Below are positions 22,483-33,116 of a stretch of DNA of 64,000 nucleotides, in pieces (within the stretch, counting starts at the first letter, position 1; every line of letters starts with the position of its first letter). The stretch is taken from positions 248,001-312,000 of the forward strand of contig OX365932.1 in assembly GCA_947243795.1 (NCBI GenBank), written 5' to 3'. The position numbers and the translations under genes were made by a program. Under the pieces are notes generated by a model. The model saw nothing but the letters and a program-made list of their open reading frames with translations, was not told the DNA's origin and did not search any database. This DNA comes from Saccharomyces uvarum. Taxonomy: Eukaryota; Ascomycota; Saccharomycetes; Saccharomycetales; Saccharomycetaceae.

Positions 22483-23312
22483 ACTTGAGTAATATGCTAG
22501 TAGATACATTTACATACATAGTTTTCAACTCTCTTTAGTTATAACTCCCATACTATTCAAAGATAAACATAATAAGTCTCGGTAGCATTCTACTCTGAAC
22601 TACTACTTAACTTTATATACTTGACCCTGAACTTCTAGATTGCTTGCATTTTTACCCTGACCCACTACTTCCATATATTTGACCCTGAACTTCAAGATTG
22701 CACAAAGATAAGTATAGCAAGTTTTGGCTGCATTTTTACCCTGACCTACTACTTTCGTTTATATAACTGACCCTGAACTTCTAGATTGCACTAAGATAAG
22801 TATAGTAAGTCTTGGCTGCATTTTTACTTTACCTACTGTACTCCCGTTACACAACTTGAAAACCAGGATGATTATCCCTCATTGATTCTACATTGAATCA
22901 ACGTGATTCCTAGTTGAGGCTTATCACAGGAGCGACTCTATTTTCTGGCTTTTATTTTTTGCTCCTAACAAAAGATCCTACTGGGAGTCTTATCACTTTG
23001 GGTTTCGTCGATCCCAACTCAATTTTTATCACAATACGAAGAAGGAAAAGGTCCGCTTTCGTGATGTGATGAAAACAAAAATGTGTGATAAGGCATTTTT
23101 TTTCACTCATCGAACTTGTAATGACTTTTAGTCAGTGTAGGTAAGACATATATATATAGGGTGTAGCCAACTTCTTACTCGGGTAGTCTGTGGTCCAAGT
23201 TAATACAACGTAACAACGAAGAAAAATTGCTCGTTAAAAAAATACTATTATTCGTTTTAGAGTAAAGGGTGTCCGGAAAAAAATACCAGATTATTAAAGG
23301 ATTTGATAAAAT
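22483..23312. other. PCL6 3' flank and FCY21 promoter
   Basis: Non-coding. The left half is occupied by the tandem repeat listed separately. The right half is the FCY21 promoter, with a TATA-like acatatatatatagg near 23148-23160. Confidence 0.6.
22561..22850. repeat. Degenerate tandem repeat, unit about 88 bp
   Basis: Three clear units start with gaccctgaacttc at 22623, 22681 and 22769, and a more decayed partial unit precedes them (22561-22622). The full unit runs: gaccctgaacttc, tagattgca, aagataagtatag, aagtcttggctgc, atttttaccctgacc, tactact, then an AT-rich spacer. The 22623 unit lacks about 29 bases in the middle. It shows no coding frame and resembles no transposon end I know. Confidence 0.85.
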
Positions 23313-24899
23313 ATGTCTGTGACACATGGAATGTCTGTGGCTGGTGTGGAAGGTACAGGATATGCGCTCAAAGATCTCGAGTCTCGAGCTCGCGATGTTA
23401 AAACTCCTTCAGCCAATGAATACTATGAAGATACAGAATCGCACGGAACAGAAGAACTAGTTGAGACCAAGTTGTCCTTTTTAAACAGAATTGCTGCCAG
23501 TCTAAGTGCTGAGACAAAGGGTATTGAGCCAATCACAGACGATGAAAAAACTGATGACTCTATACTGAATGCTGCGTCCATGTGGTTTTCAGCTAATATG
23601 GTTTTGCCTGCTTATGCTATCGGTGCCTTGGGACCCTTGGTATTTGGGCTGAATTTCGGTCAAAGTGTTCTGGTTATCATTTTCTTCAATCTTATAGGTT
23701 TAGTATCTGTTGCATTCTTTTCTGTTTTTGGTGCCGAACTGGGCCTAAGACAGATGGTTCTTTCCAGATACTTAGTCGGTAATGTTGCAGCAAGAATTTT
23801 TTCTTTAATAAACTTTATTGCTTGTATTGGTTGGGGTATTGTAAATACTGTAGCGAGTTCACAAGTGCTGAATATGGTTAATCCAGGTCATCAGTGCCCT
23901 CTTTGGGCCGGCTGCATCGTTATTATCGGTGCTACTGTGATTGTGACTTTTTTCGGTTATAATGTCATTCACTCTTATGAAAAATGGGCGTGGGTACCAA
24001 ATTTCGCCGTTTTCTTGGTCATTATTGCTCGTTTGGCAAGATCTGGAAAATTTGTCCTTGGTGAATGGACATCTGGTCCTACTACTGCAGGAAATGTGCT
24101 ATCGTTTGGTTCAACTGTTTATGGATTTGCTGCAGGCTGGACCACGTACGCCGCCGATTACACTGTATACATGCCAAGGAAAGCAAATAAGTACAAAATA
24201 TTTTTTTCACTTGTGGCCGGTTTAGCATCTCCATTGTATTTCACCATGATTCTTGGTGCTGCCGTAGCAATGACTGCTGTTGGTGATCCAACGTGGAGGG
24301 CATATTATGATGATAACTCCATTGGTGGTTTAACCTTTGCTATCCTTGTTCCAAATTCGCTTCATGGATTCGGCCAATTTTGTTGCGTTTTATTATCTTT
24401 GTCCACTATTGCCAATAATGTTCCCAACATGTACACCATTGCTCTATCAGTACAGGCTACGTGGGAGCCTTTCGCAAAAGTTCCAAGAGTTGTTTGGACT
24501 TTATTGGGTAACGCGGCCGCTTTAGCTATTTCGATTCCTGCTTGTTATTATTTTTCCACTTTCATGAATTACTTTATGGACTCCATTGGTTATTACCTGG
24601 CTATCTACATCTCCATCGCCTGCTCCGAGCATTTCATTTACAGACGTTCGTTTAGCGCTTACAATGTTGATGATTGGAATAACTGGGATCGTTTACCAAT
24701 CGGTATTGCAGGCACGGTTGCCTTAATCGTCGGTGCCTTCGGTGTTGCCTTGGGTATGTGTCAAACTTACTGGGTTGGTGAAATTGGTCGTTTAATTGGC
24801 GAGTATGGTGGTGATATTGGGTTCGAGTTAGGGCTAAGCTGGGCATTTATTGTTTACAATATTGCAAGACCTTTAGAGCTCAAATACGTTGGTCGCTGA
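23313..24899 (+). CDS. FCY21: Fcy21, purine-cytosine permease homologue
   Basis: 528 aa, NCS1 family, twelve predicted membrane segments after a charged N-terminus of about 85 residues. It is very close to Fcy2 in the membrane region and keeps the same family marks (GFAAGWTTYAADYTVYMP, NNVPNMYT). Whether it transports cytosine is unclear: in S. cerevisiae, Fcy21 does not replace Fcy2. It forms a direct tandem with FCY22, 370 bases downstream. A 51-nt tract starting near 24599 is the same base for base in FCY22, suggesting recent conversion. Confidence 0.93.
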   Translation: MSVTHGMSVAGVEGTGYALKDLESRARDVKTPSANEYYEDTESHGTEELVETKLSFLNRIAASLSAETKGIEPITDDEKTDDSILNAASMWFSANMVLPAYAIGALGPLVFGLNFGQSVLVIIFFNLIGLVSVAFFSVFGAELGLRQMVLSRYLVGNVAARIFSLINFIACIGWGIVNTVASSQVLNMVNPGHQCPLWAGCIVIIGATVIVTFFGYNVIHSYEKWAWVPNFAVFLVIIARLARSGKFVLGEWTSGPTTAGNVLSFGSTVYGFAAGWTTYAADYTVYMPRKANKYKIFFSLVAGLASPLYFTMILGAAVAMTAVGDPTWRAYYDDNSIGGLTFAILVPNSLHGFGQFCCVLLSLSTIANNVPNMYTIALSVQATWEPFAKVPRVVWTLLGNAAALAISIPACYYFSTFMNYFMDSIGYYLAIYISIACSEHFIYRRSFSAYNVDDWNNWDRLPIGIAGTVALIVGAFGVALGMCQTYWVGEIGRLIGEYGGDIGFELGLSWAFIVYNIARPLELKYVGR

Positions 24900-25269
24900 T
24901 TGAAGCTACTTGATGAGACTAGCTATGTGTGTCACTGAAATCATCACGACCCCCGATCCCTTTAGTCCAAAAAAGATTTGATAAGGTTATCACGTGATTA
25001 TGGTTCTAATAGTTACTCTTGCTGTTATCAATGCATTATGAGACGTTGTGTAATTTCCATTTAATAGATATCAACTCACTTTCGATCTATTGTAAGCAAA
25101 TCCTATGCAGAACCACAGTTGTATCCACTTTTTTACATGGATGACTTGAAATCCAGAATGATATATATATAATACGACATTTAAAATGCTTGTTATCGCA
25201 TATCTTGATCATCTTCAAAATAGAAGGCGCTTATTAAAGGATTGAAAAAAAATTCCACAAACGCTAGAC
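24900..25269. other. FCY21-FCY22 spacer
   Basis: Non-coding promoter of FCY22. It contains the palindrome ATCACGTGAT (CACGTG at 24991-24996) and a TATA-like tatatatataatac near 25161. The 13 bases ttattaaaggatt occur both here and before FCY21, a relic of the gene duplication. Confidence 0.6.
24991..24996. promoter_or_regulatory. CACGTG E-box, FCY22 promoter
   Basis: CACGTG within the 10-base palindrome ATCACGTGAT, the preferred Cbf1 context (TCACGTGA). Confidence 0.55.
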
Positions 25270-26883
25270 ATGTCTTTGATTGATACACAAGATGTGGGAC
25301 GTGAGCTCAAAGATCTAGAATCCGGAGCTCGCGATTCCAAAACTTCTTTATTTAATGTATACTATGAGCATACAGAATCGCAGGGAACCGATGAGTTGGT
25401 TGAGAGTGTACTAAAATCGCCCCAAACAGACGAACTAGTTAAGACTAAACCGTCTTTTCTTAATAGAATAGCTTCTGCTTTAAATGCCGAGACAAAGGGT
25501 ATTGAACCAATTACGGAGGATGAGAAAACTGATGATTCCATACTCAATGCTGCAACTATATGGTTTTCAAGTAATATGGTTATTGTAGCATACTCCGTAG
25601 GTGCCTTGGGTCCGATGGTGTTCGGCCTAAATTTCGGTCAGAGTGTTTTGGTTATTATTTTTTTCAACATTTTAGGTTTAATGCCTGTTGCACTATTTTC
25701 TCTATTCGGTGTAGAATTAGGACTAAGACAGATGATTTTGTCCAGGTATTTGGTTGGTAATGTCACCGCAAGATTTTTCTCTCTTGTTAACGTTATCGCT
25801 TGTATTGGTTGGTGTGTTCTGAACATTTCTGTTTCTGCTCAACTACTGAATATGGTAAATGAAGGTTCCGGCCACGTCTGCCCTCTTTGGGCCGGTTGTT
25901 TGATCATTGCTGGTGGTACTGTGCTTGTGACCTTCTTTGGTTACAGGGTCATCCATGTGTATGAAAAATGGTCATGGATACCTAACTTTGCTGCATTTTT
26001 AGTCATTATTGCACAACTATCCAGGTCAGGAAACTTTACGGGTGGTAAATGGGTAGGAGGTGCAACTACTGCAGGTGGTGTTCTATCTTTTGGTTCATCC
26101 GTTTTCGGGTCTGCAGCGGGTTGGGCAACTTATGCAGCTGATTATACTGTGTACATGCCAAAGAACACAAGCAAATACAAGATTTTCTTTTCCGTAGCTG
26201 CGGGTCTAGCGTTCCCTCTATTTTTCACTATGATTCTTGGTGCTGCCTCCGGTATGGCGGCCCTTAATGACCCAGTCTGGCAGGCATACTATGATAAAAA
26301 TGCCATGGGTGGTGTGATCTATGCTATCTTGGTTCCCAACTCTCTACACGGGTTTGGTCAGTTTTGCTGTGTTATATTGGCTCTTTCAACTGTTGCCAAT
26401 AATGTCCCTGGAATGTATACTGTTGCTTTATCCGCTCAAGCTTTGTGGGCACCTTTGGCTAAAATACCGAGAGTTTTCTGGACAATGGCTGCCAATGCCG
26501 CAACATTAGGTATTTCTATTCCTGCTACCTACTACTTTGATGGGTTCATGGAAAATTTCATGGACTCCATCGGCTATTACTTGGCTATCTACATCTCCAT
26601 CGCCTGCTCCGAGCATTTCATTTACAGACGTTCATTTAGCGCTTACAATGTCGATGACTGGAATAACTGGGATCGTTTACCTATTGGTATTGCAGGCATT
26701 ACTGCCTTGTTCGTCAGTGCCTTCGGTGTTGCCTTAGGTATGTGTCAAACTTACTGGGTTGGCGAAATCAGTCGTTTAATTGGCGAGTATGGTGGTGATA
26801 TCGGGTTCGAATTAGGTGGAAGTTGGGCTTTTATCGTTTACAATATTGTAAGACCTTTAGAGCTCAAATACTTTGGTCGTTGA
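25270..26883 (+). CDS. FCY22: Fcy22, purine-cytosine permease homologue
   Basis: 537 aa, NCS1 family, with twelve membrane segments. It is closer to Fcy2 than Fcy21 is in several central segments (GGVIYAILVPNSL, NDPVWQAYYDKNAMGG). The N-terminal tail carries a short internal duplication, TDELVE at about residues 40-45 and TDELVK at 53-58, which accounts for its greater length. Function in S. cerevisiae is uncertain. The intact frame and conserved helices argue against a pseudogene. Confidence 0.93.
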   Translation: MSLIDTQDVGRELKDLESGARDSKTSLFNVYYEHTESQGTDELVESVLKSPQTDELVKTKPSFLNRIASALNAETKGIEPITEDEKTDDSILNAATIWFSSNMVIVAYSVGALGPMVFGLNFGQSVLVIIFFNILGLMPVALFSLFGVELGLRQMILSRYLVGNVTARFFSLVNVIACIGWCVLNISVSAQLLNMVNEGSGHVCPLWAGCLIIAGGTVLVTFFGYRVIHVYEKWSWIPNFAAFLVIIAQLSRSGNFTGGKWVGGATTAGGVLSFGSSVFGSAAGWATYAADYTVYMPKNTSKYKIFFSVAAGLAFPLFFTMILGAASGMAALNDPVWQAYYDKNAMGGVIYAILVPNSLHGFGQFCCVILALSTVANNVPGMYTVALSAQALWAPLAKIPRVFWTMAANAATLGISIPATYYFDGFMENFMDSIGYYLAIYISIACSEHFIYRRSFSAYNVDDWNNWDRLPIGIAGITALFVSAFGVALGMCQTYWVGEISRLIGEYGGDIGFELGGSWAFIVYNIVRPLELKYFGR

Positions 26884-27019
26884 GTATACTCAAAATAAAA
26901 ACTGTTCCTTTTACTCTTAGTCAAAATGATTGGCTTTAATAGGTAAATTTCAACATTTAATGATAGCATACGAATCAAAAAAAGTATGAAAATAATGTTT
27001 ATGTAAAAGTATAATATCG

Positions 27020-28348
27020 TCAAATTTTCTCCCATTTTTTAAAAAGAAGACATGTGTTAATTCCTCCAAATCCGAAGCTATTGCATAATGCGTATTTCGG
27101 ATTAGCCTTTTCTATAGGTTTATCTTTTACAAAATGTAATCTCTCGGACTCGTCATTTTCCAGATGTAGTATATTCTTTAGGTTTAATGTATGCGGTATC
27201 TTATCATCTCTCAGGGAACAAATTGTGAATACACTTTCGACAGCACCAGCTGCACCCAAAAGATGGCCAATTGCACCTTTGTTACTTGATATATACAATG
27301 GTTTAATTTTGGGCCTTCCTGGCAAAAGTGCGGACGTAATAGCCACGCACTCAGCTTTATCGCCTAATAAAGTTGATGTGGCGTGAGCATTGACGTAATC
27401 AACGTCACTCGGTTTTAGGCGAGCCATTTTGAGAGCCATTTCTATTGCTCTTTTGGCACCGTTTCCGTCAGCAGGAGGGGAGGTGATATGACAGGCATCA
27501 CTACTTAAACCATAGCCGACTATTTCACATATTATATTTGCCTTTCTTCTTTGCGCATGTTCTAAGGACTCCATGACGATCATGCCGCATCCTTCACCAA
27601 GCACGAACCCAGAGCGTTCTGTGTCAAACGGTCTAGAAATTCCATTAGTGGTAATTGATTTCGCTCTGATAAATCCTGCTAAACTTAGTGGATGTAAACT
27701 CGTTTCACTTGCACCAGCTACGCAGATATCTTGCATGCCCAATCGGATGAAATTGAATGCATCGCCAATGGAATTATTACCTGTTGCACATGCTGTAGAA
27801 ACACTATGAGATAATCCTCTTAGATTGAATTTTATGGACACATTACCGGCCGCCATGTTTGTGAGGATCTTTGGGACAAAATAAGGGTTTACCCTTTTAT
27901 TTTCATTATGGAATTGCAAAGAGGTTTGGTATATGTCCTGAATGGATCCTATGCCGGATCCTATCAGGCACCCAAAATGGTCCAAATTGCATAGAGATCT
28001 GTTAATGTTTATTTCGTTTGGGCATAAGAGGCCAGCGTGTTGGAGAGCTTCATATGTTGTACGTATTGCTAGTTTGATGAAGCTTGAGGTTCTTCTTTCG
28101 TCTTGGCCAGTGAATAGCAACTTGGAGATGGCGGACTCTTCATCATGAAAACCTTCTGGGATCTTCCCTACGGTTACCGTCGATGGGATGCTCTTCTCTC
28201 TAGGTTTGTACTCTTTTTCATAGTCAGGTAGAGATGTGATTGGTGTAAGTCCATTTTTAGAAGAGAGCAAGTTTCTCCATGACTCATTCAACGTTCTTCC
28301 AAGCGGTGTCACACAACCCAATCCTGTTATAACCACTCTTTTTGACAT
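27020..28348 (-). CDS. CEM1: Cem1, mitochondrial beta-ketoacyl-ACP synthase
   Basis: 442 aa. The condensing enzyme (KAS II/FabF type) of mitochondrial type II fatty-acid synthesis, which supplies octanoate for lipoic acid. The Cys-His-His triad is present: C187 in VSTACATG, H322 in NAHATSTLLGD and H362 in NKGAIGHLLGAAGAV. The GFGGINTCL end is also family-typical. The protein starts almost at once with the catalytic fold (VVITGLGCVTPLG), so any targeting signal must be very short, as in the S. cerevisiae protein. Confidence 0.96.
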   Translation of the reverse strand: MSKRVVITGLGCVTPLGRTLNESWRNLLSSKNGLTPITSLPDYEKEYKPREKSIPSTVTVGKIPEGFHDEESAISKLLFTGQDERRTSSFIKLAIRTTYEALQHAGLLCPNEININRSLCNLDHFGCLIGSGIGSIQDIYQTSLQFHNENKRVNPYFVPKILTNMAAGNVSIKFNLRGLSHSVSTACATGNNSIGDAFNFIRLGMQDICVAGASETSLHPLSLAGFIRAKSITTNGISRPFDTERSGFVLGEGCGMIVMESLEHAQRRKANIICEIVGYGLSSDACHITSPPADGNGAKRAIEMALKMARLKPSDVDYVNAHATSTLLGDKAECVAITSALLPGRPKIKPLYISSNKGAIGHLLGAAGAVESVFTICSLRDDKIPHTLNLKNILHLENDESERLHFVKDKPIEKANPKYALCNSFGFGGINTCLLFKKWEKI

Positions 28349-28661
28349 TCTCGTCGTGGCGGTCCCTTAAATAACTAAGTGTAGTATCCTTTATCTTACC
28401 ATTGAATTTTCAACCGCGTGTATATACTGATAACGTTTAGGGCATTCATTATCTATTTTTTTTTTTTTTGCATGAAGAGACAGAGTCAGAGTCAGAAATA
28501 GTAATAGCACAATTTGTCTTTAAAAAAATATATCTATCTAAGTATTTATTTAATTAGTTAAATGTGACTTTATAAGTGTCGTTTTAGCTTTTCTTTATGG
28601 TTTGTTGCGAATATAGAACTGGACGGAGCAAGAGAATTATTAAATGATACTTTTAGGGGGA
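28349..28661. other. CEM1 promoter and GPP2 3' flank
   Basis: Non-coding, AT-rich, with a long T tract near 28456-28468. Nothing else is evident. Confidence 0.5.
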
Positions 28662-29414
28662 CTACCATTTCAATAAATCGTCCTTAGCATATAGGTAGTC
28701 ATCAAAGATGAATTCGACTTCATCTGTTTCGGCGTTATAACCGCCAACTCTAATTGATTCGTGGTTCTTGACAATGATATCACAGCCCTTTTCCTTTAGA
28801 AAATCCAAATCAAAAGTAGTAGCAATACCGATGATCTTACAACCAGCAGCCTTACCGGCAGCAATACCCGCTGGGGCATCTTCAAAGACGACTACCTTGG
28901 ATTTGGAAGGATCACGTTCGTTGATTGGGTACCCTAGACCATTTCTACCCTTTAAATATGGTTCAGGGAAAGGTTTACCTTGTTTAACATCGTTAGCTGT
29001 GATGAAGTATTTTGGTCTCTTAATCCCCAAATGTTCGAACCACTTTTGGGCCATATCACGGGTACCAGAAGTGGCCACAGCCCACTTTTCTTTTGGTAGA
29101 GCGTTCAAGGCATTACACAACTTCACAGCACCTGGAACTTCGATGGATTTTTCACCGTACTTTACTGGAATTTCACCTTCCAACTTGTTAACGTAATCTT
29201 CGTTGGCGAAATCAGGAGCAAATTTAGCGATAGCATCATAAGTTCTCCAACCATGTGAGACTTCGATGACGTGCTCGGCATCGAAGTAAGGCTTATCTTT
29301 ACCAAAATCTCTCCAGAAAGCAGCAATGGCTGGTTGGGAGATAATTATGGTACCGTCAACATCGAACAATGCGGCGTTAACGTTCAAAGATAGCGGTTTA
29401 GTGGTCAATCCCAT
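28662..29414 (-). CDS. GPP2: Gpp2/Hor2, DL-glycerol-3-phosphate phosphatase
   Basis: 250 aa, HAD superfamily. It dephosphorylates glycerol 3-phosphate in the last step of glycerol synthesis and is induced by hyperosmotic stress through Hog1. The DxD nucleophile pair is D18/D20 in LFDVDGT; motif II is ATSGT, and motif IV sits in VVFEDAPAGIAAG. The near-identical paralogue GPP1/RHR2 lies elsewhere; synteny with CEM1 and THO1 identifies this copy as GPP2. A CRE/Sko1-like site and an AGGGG box upstream suit osmotic control. Confidence 0.95.
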   Translation of the reverse strand: MGLTTKPLSLNVNAALFDVDGTIIISQPAIAAFWRDFGKDKPYFDAEHVIEVSHGWRTYDAIAKFAPDFANEDYVNKLEGEIPVKYGEKSIEVPGAVKLCNALNALPKEKWAVATSGTRDMAQKWFEHLGIKRPKYFITANDVKQGKPFPEPYLKGRNGLGYPINERDPSKSKVVVFEDAPAGIAAGKAAGCKIIGIATTFDLDFLKEKGCDIIVKNHESIRVGGYNAETDEVEFIFDDYLYAKDDLLKW

Positions 29415-29628
29415 TCTGATTATGTTTATATTGTTTGATGGTTTATTTTTTTGGTTTAGTAATAAACTAATTACTTGTTACTTCATGAAAGTATCATAGA
29501 GACCAATTGAGGTAAAAACTTTGACTGTATTATTAACTTTATATATGTTTCTAAAATGACTACATCAAAAGAAACGACAAACATAAGAAAAAGAAATGAC
29601 GGAGTTCTTCTTATTATTCGTACTAGCT

Positions 29629-29655
29629 TTACGTCACGTGGGGGCAGTTTAGGGG
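29629..29655. promoter_or_regulatory. CRE/Sko1-like site, E-box and STRE, GPP2 promoter
   Basis: TTACGTCA (29629-29636) overlaps CACGTG (29635-29640), and AGGGG follows at 29651-29655, about 215-240 bases upstream of GPP2. Sko1 binds ACGTCA cores and Msn2/4 bind AGGGG; both mediate osmotic induction. Sites are seen; use is inferred. Confidence 0.6.
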
Positions 29656-29662
29656 GGGGGGG
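29652..29662. repeat. Run of 11 G
   Basis: Homopolymer G11 in the GPP2 promoter. Such runs are rare in this AT-rich genome and prone to slippage, so the exact count may vary. Confidence 0.9.
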
Positions 29663-30208
29663 AGATGGTTTTTCCGAGTATTATTTCTTTTGGGTCCAGA
29701 AAAGTCCTCAGTCGGCAGCTCGCATGGAAACGCCGCGGGATGTGGGGCACAGAGTATAGCGTGGACGGAACGCGACCGATGATGTTCCTCGAAGTCGTGT
29801 AAGGTGATTGATCAGGTACAGGGACAGGGACAAATGCCCACTTTCCGTTCAAAGTGAGGATAGAATAAGCCTCATCTTGGAAAGCAAATGCCAGAGAGCT
29901 CTAATTGGGTCAAAGACGTATGTTTTGTAATGAATCTTGGAGGTAGCGTCTAAGAGGGGAGACGTTGACCGATTATGTGATGACGCCGATTTAGTGCCCG
30001 CTGAAGGTCCCCATTCCCTGATCCATCCACTTTGGCCCGTCTTTCTTTCCCATAGAAGTTTACCAACCCTCGAGGAAAACAAACAGTAAACCGTTGGAAC
30101 GTCTCCTTCGACGGCGAACAGTGCAAATTAAGCCCATATTTAATGGTTACGTAGCCTCTATTGGTAAAGAAGACTAGTTGTGACCAGCGCTTTTCCACCG
30201 TGAATTTG

Positions 30209-30215
30209 TTACCCG
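30209..30215. promoter_or_regulatory. Reb1-type site, THO1 promoter
   Basis: TTACCCG, the Reb1 core, about 220 bases before THO1. Confidence 0.5.
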
Positions 30216-30371
30216 GAGATCCAGCCGGACTCGAAAACGTAACGCAACCACAGCTGCTCGAAGGGCCAGGTAATACTGAATGGAACAAGAGCATGAACAG
30301 GAATTGTTCGAGAGCGTGTATCTTCAATTACGTTATATCAAGATCATGTAATTATTTTTTTTATATTCTAA

Positions 30372-31073
<702 letters not shown>

Positions 31074-31380
31074 TGCGCCATCGGTGTCCTGAATCAATTT
31101 CGTTATTTTCTCTCTTAATATGGCGTCCCTCCGCTCTTTAGACGACCATAATAGTTTTTATATATTTTTTGAATCTCTAAAAGTTGTTGCATATTTGAAC
31201 ATATGTACACTATTTTGAATATATTTGTGTTATAATTACTCTGGAAAACCACTTGTTATGTACAGTGGTTCGCAACCTAAGCAATCACACCAATGCAGAA
31301 CTGGAGAAAAATGTAGCAAAGGAAACATGCTTGTAGAAAGTTCGTTATTTATAGAAAATTAATAAGCTGTGTATAATAGT
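31074..31380. other. THO1/VHR2 convergent 3' region
   Basis: Shared 3' flank with AT-rich polyadenylation-type sequence. Nothing else is evident. Confidence 0.5.
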
Positions 31381-32931
31381 CTATGGAAATGCAGGGGAGT
31401 TTGGTGCAGAGACACCTGTTTGTTTTGGGACATTATTAAATCGTTCCGGAAGTCTGGAATGTTCGATTTGTAATGAAATTGCGCTCAACATCATTAATCC
31501 GTCACCTTCGTAGGTATTTGATGCATCCAATGAAGGTAGTGTGTGATCGGTACACTTTTGCGACGTATTTGGCGATTTCACTTCAGGCTCTCTCTTAGCG
31601 GGAGTAATTACACTTTCTGATGGAGTTTGTAAACGGAGTGCTTCAGATGCAGAGTTTGTTTTCGTTACATTAGGATTTTTTTGAATACAAACTAACGGGT
31701 ATTGGTGGAGCGTCATGTGATATATGACTTCATTTATGGGGGCTAAAGATGTGTCGAACCCATAATCTTTGACAAGACTTCCTATCATGAGATTCAGCAC
31801 TCTGATCTGAATCTTTTTTTGCGGTAAATCAGCAAATAATTGGCGAGTGGCAGGCACAAATAACCTTTGCGATATCATTGTCAAGAAATCCATCGACGAT
31901 ATCCTAGCAGTAAGGTACTGCCTTGTGGAAGATGGTAAATGTGTGAAGCTGCTTTCTACCACAAATGAGATAGAAGCCCTTAGTGAACTTTCGCCCAAGG
32001 TTTCTAAGTTTGTAAAGGAATCCAGCGGCTTTTCATTTTTACAGATATCTAAGCACGTTTTTGAGCTATGTATCTTTGACAGAATAAGTTTTCTTAGGCT
32101 ATTGGATATTAGAACTTTGTTTTGGCAACTTGTTTTTTCTGTTAAATATGGTCTAGCAAATTTATCTCTATGAATTTGTTCAGGTAGTGGAACAGAATTA
32201 TTTACGATATCAACAATTATTGATTTAACAATAGAGTCGTAATTTTCGGCAGAGACTAAGGATTGAGCCTCTACATGAAGTTTTGGTAATGTCTTATCGT
32301 CACTGGGTGCACATGGTATAGATGAACCGTAAAACCCCAACGTGTTCTTCTTTAGTAAAGAGGGAAGGTGATTTGACACTAGTGGGAGATTGCGTTCGTT
32401 TGGGTTGGATAGCAATTTCAATGATGCCGTGCTACTAAGAGCAGATAAAATGGGCTCCTCTTGGACAATAGCATCTTCGTCGGAGCTTGATGCATTGGAA
32501 GCAGAACAGGAAGACCCCATATTGCTTGAACTTGGCGGAGACAAAGGAGCTTTTTGAATCTTGCCTGACGCAATCTTCTTTTTTGAGTCTAGTAATTTCT
32601 TTTTGGAACGTTTTCTGTTCCTTCTCACCGATTGAACAGCAGCAGTAACCAACTTTTCAAATTCTCCTGAAACGATCTCAGGATACTCGAATTCATTTCT
32701 TAGTATGGTAGCTATTTGTTTTATATTATCGTCTTGTTCACTTGCTTTATGCTGACTCAATCCGAATGAGTCAATGAGCTCTAGCCTTCTGCCCGAAAAC
32801 TTTTTCCATTTCTTCTCATCGCTAAAGTTCAATTGAGCCCTGATCTTATGTGTGGTACCATAGCCGGCATATTTCCCAGCCTTGTGGCAGCCTTCGGAAC
32901 GAACCTTGGAACTATCTAGATTGTCAGTCAT
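31381..32931 (-). CDS. VHR2: Vhr2, Vhr1-family nuclear protein
   Basis: 516 aa. Paralogue of the biotin-response activator Vhr1; its own role is poorly defined, though loss affects transcription broadly. The family domain is at the N-terminus (about residues 25-115): AQLNFSDEKKWKKFSGRR, DSFGLSQHKASEQDDNIKQIA and a basic NRKRSKKKLLDSKKK stretch that could serve as a nuclear signal. The rest is Ser/Pro-rich, with a conserved middle segment around 290-410 (RQYLTARISSMDFLTMISQRLF). Identity rests on synteny with THO1 and ICL1 and on the domain. Confidence 0.92.
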   Translation of the reverse strand: MTDNLDSSKVRSEGCHKAGKYAGYGTTHKIRAQLNFSDEKKWKKFSGRRLELIDSFGLSQHKASEQDDNIKQIATILRNEFEYPEIVSGEFEKLVTAAVQSVRRNRKRSKKKLLDSKKKIASGKIQKAPLSPPSSSNMGSSCSASNASSSDEDAIVQEEPILSALSSTASLKLLSNPNERNLPLVSNHLPSLLKKNTLGFYGSSIPCAPSDDKTLPKLHVEAQSLVSAENYDSIVKSIIVDIVNNSVPLPEQIHRDKFARPYLTEKTSCQNKVLISNSLRKLILSKIHSSKTCLDICKNEKPLDSFTNLETLGESSLRASISFVVESSFTHLPSSTRQYLTARISSMDFLTMISQRLFVPATRQLFADLPQKKIQIRVLNLMIGSLVKDYGFDTSLAPINEVIYHMTLHQYPLVCIQKNPNVTKTNSASEALRLQTPSESVITPAKREPEVKSPNTSQKCTDHTLPSLDASNTYEGDGLMMLSAISLQIEHSRLPERFNNVPKQTGVSAPNSPAFP

Positions 32932-33095
32932 CTTATAATTTTTGCTATGACTTCTATTTCTGAATGTAACTCCTGTATCTGAGGTTTGTTCAGTGAAAAT
33001 CCCCTGAGCACTTTAAATGTTAAATAAAGCTATAGACTTTTGGAAGGCAAGAAGCTTTAAAAGAAAAAGAGCACCTGATTCGGTGTCTGAGATAC

Positions 33096-33116
33096 ATATA
33101 TATATATATATATATA
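33096..33116. repeat. (AT)n microsatellite
   Basis: Alternating A/T run of 21 bases, about 165 bases upstream of VHR2. It may double as a TATA element; its length is probably polymorphic. Confidence 0.9.
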
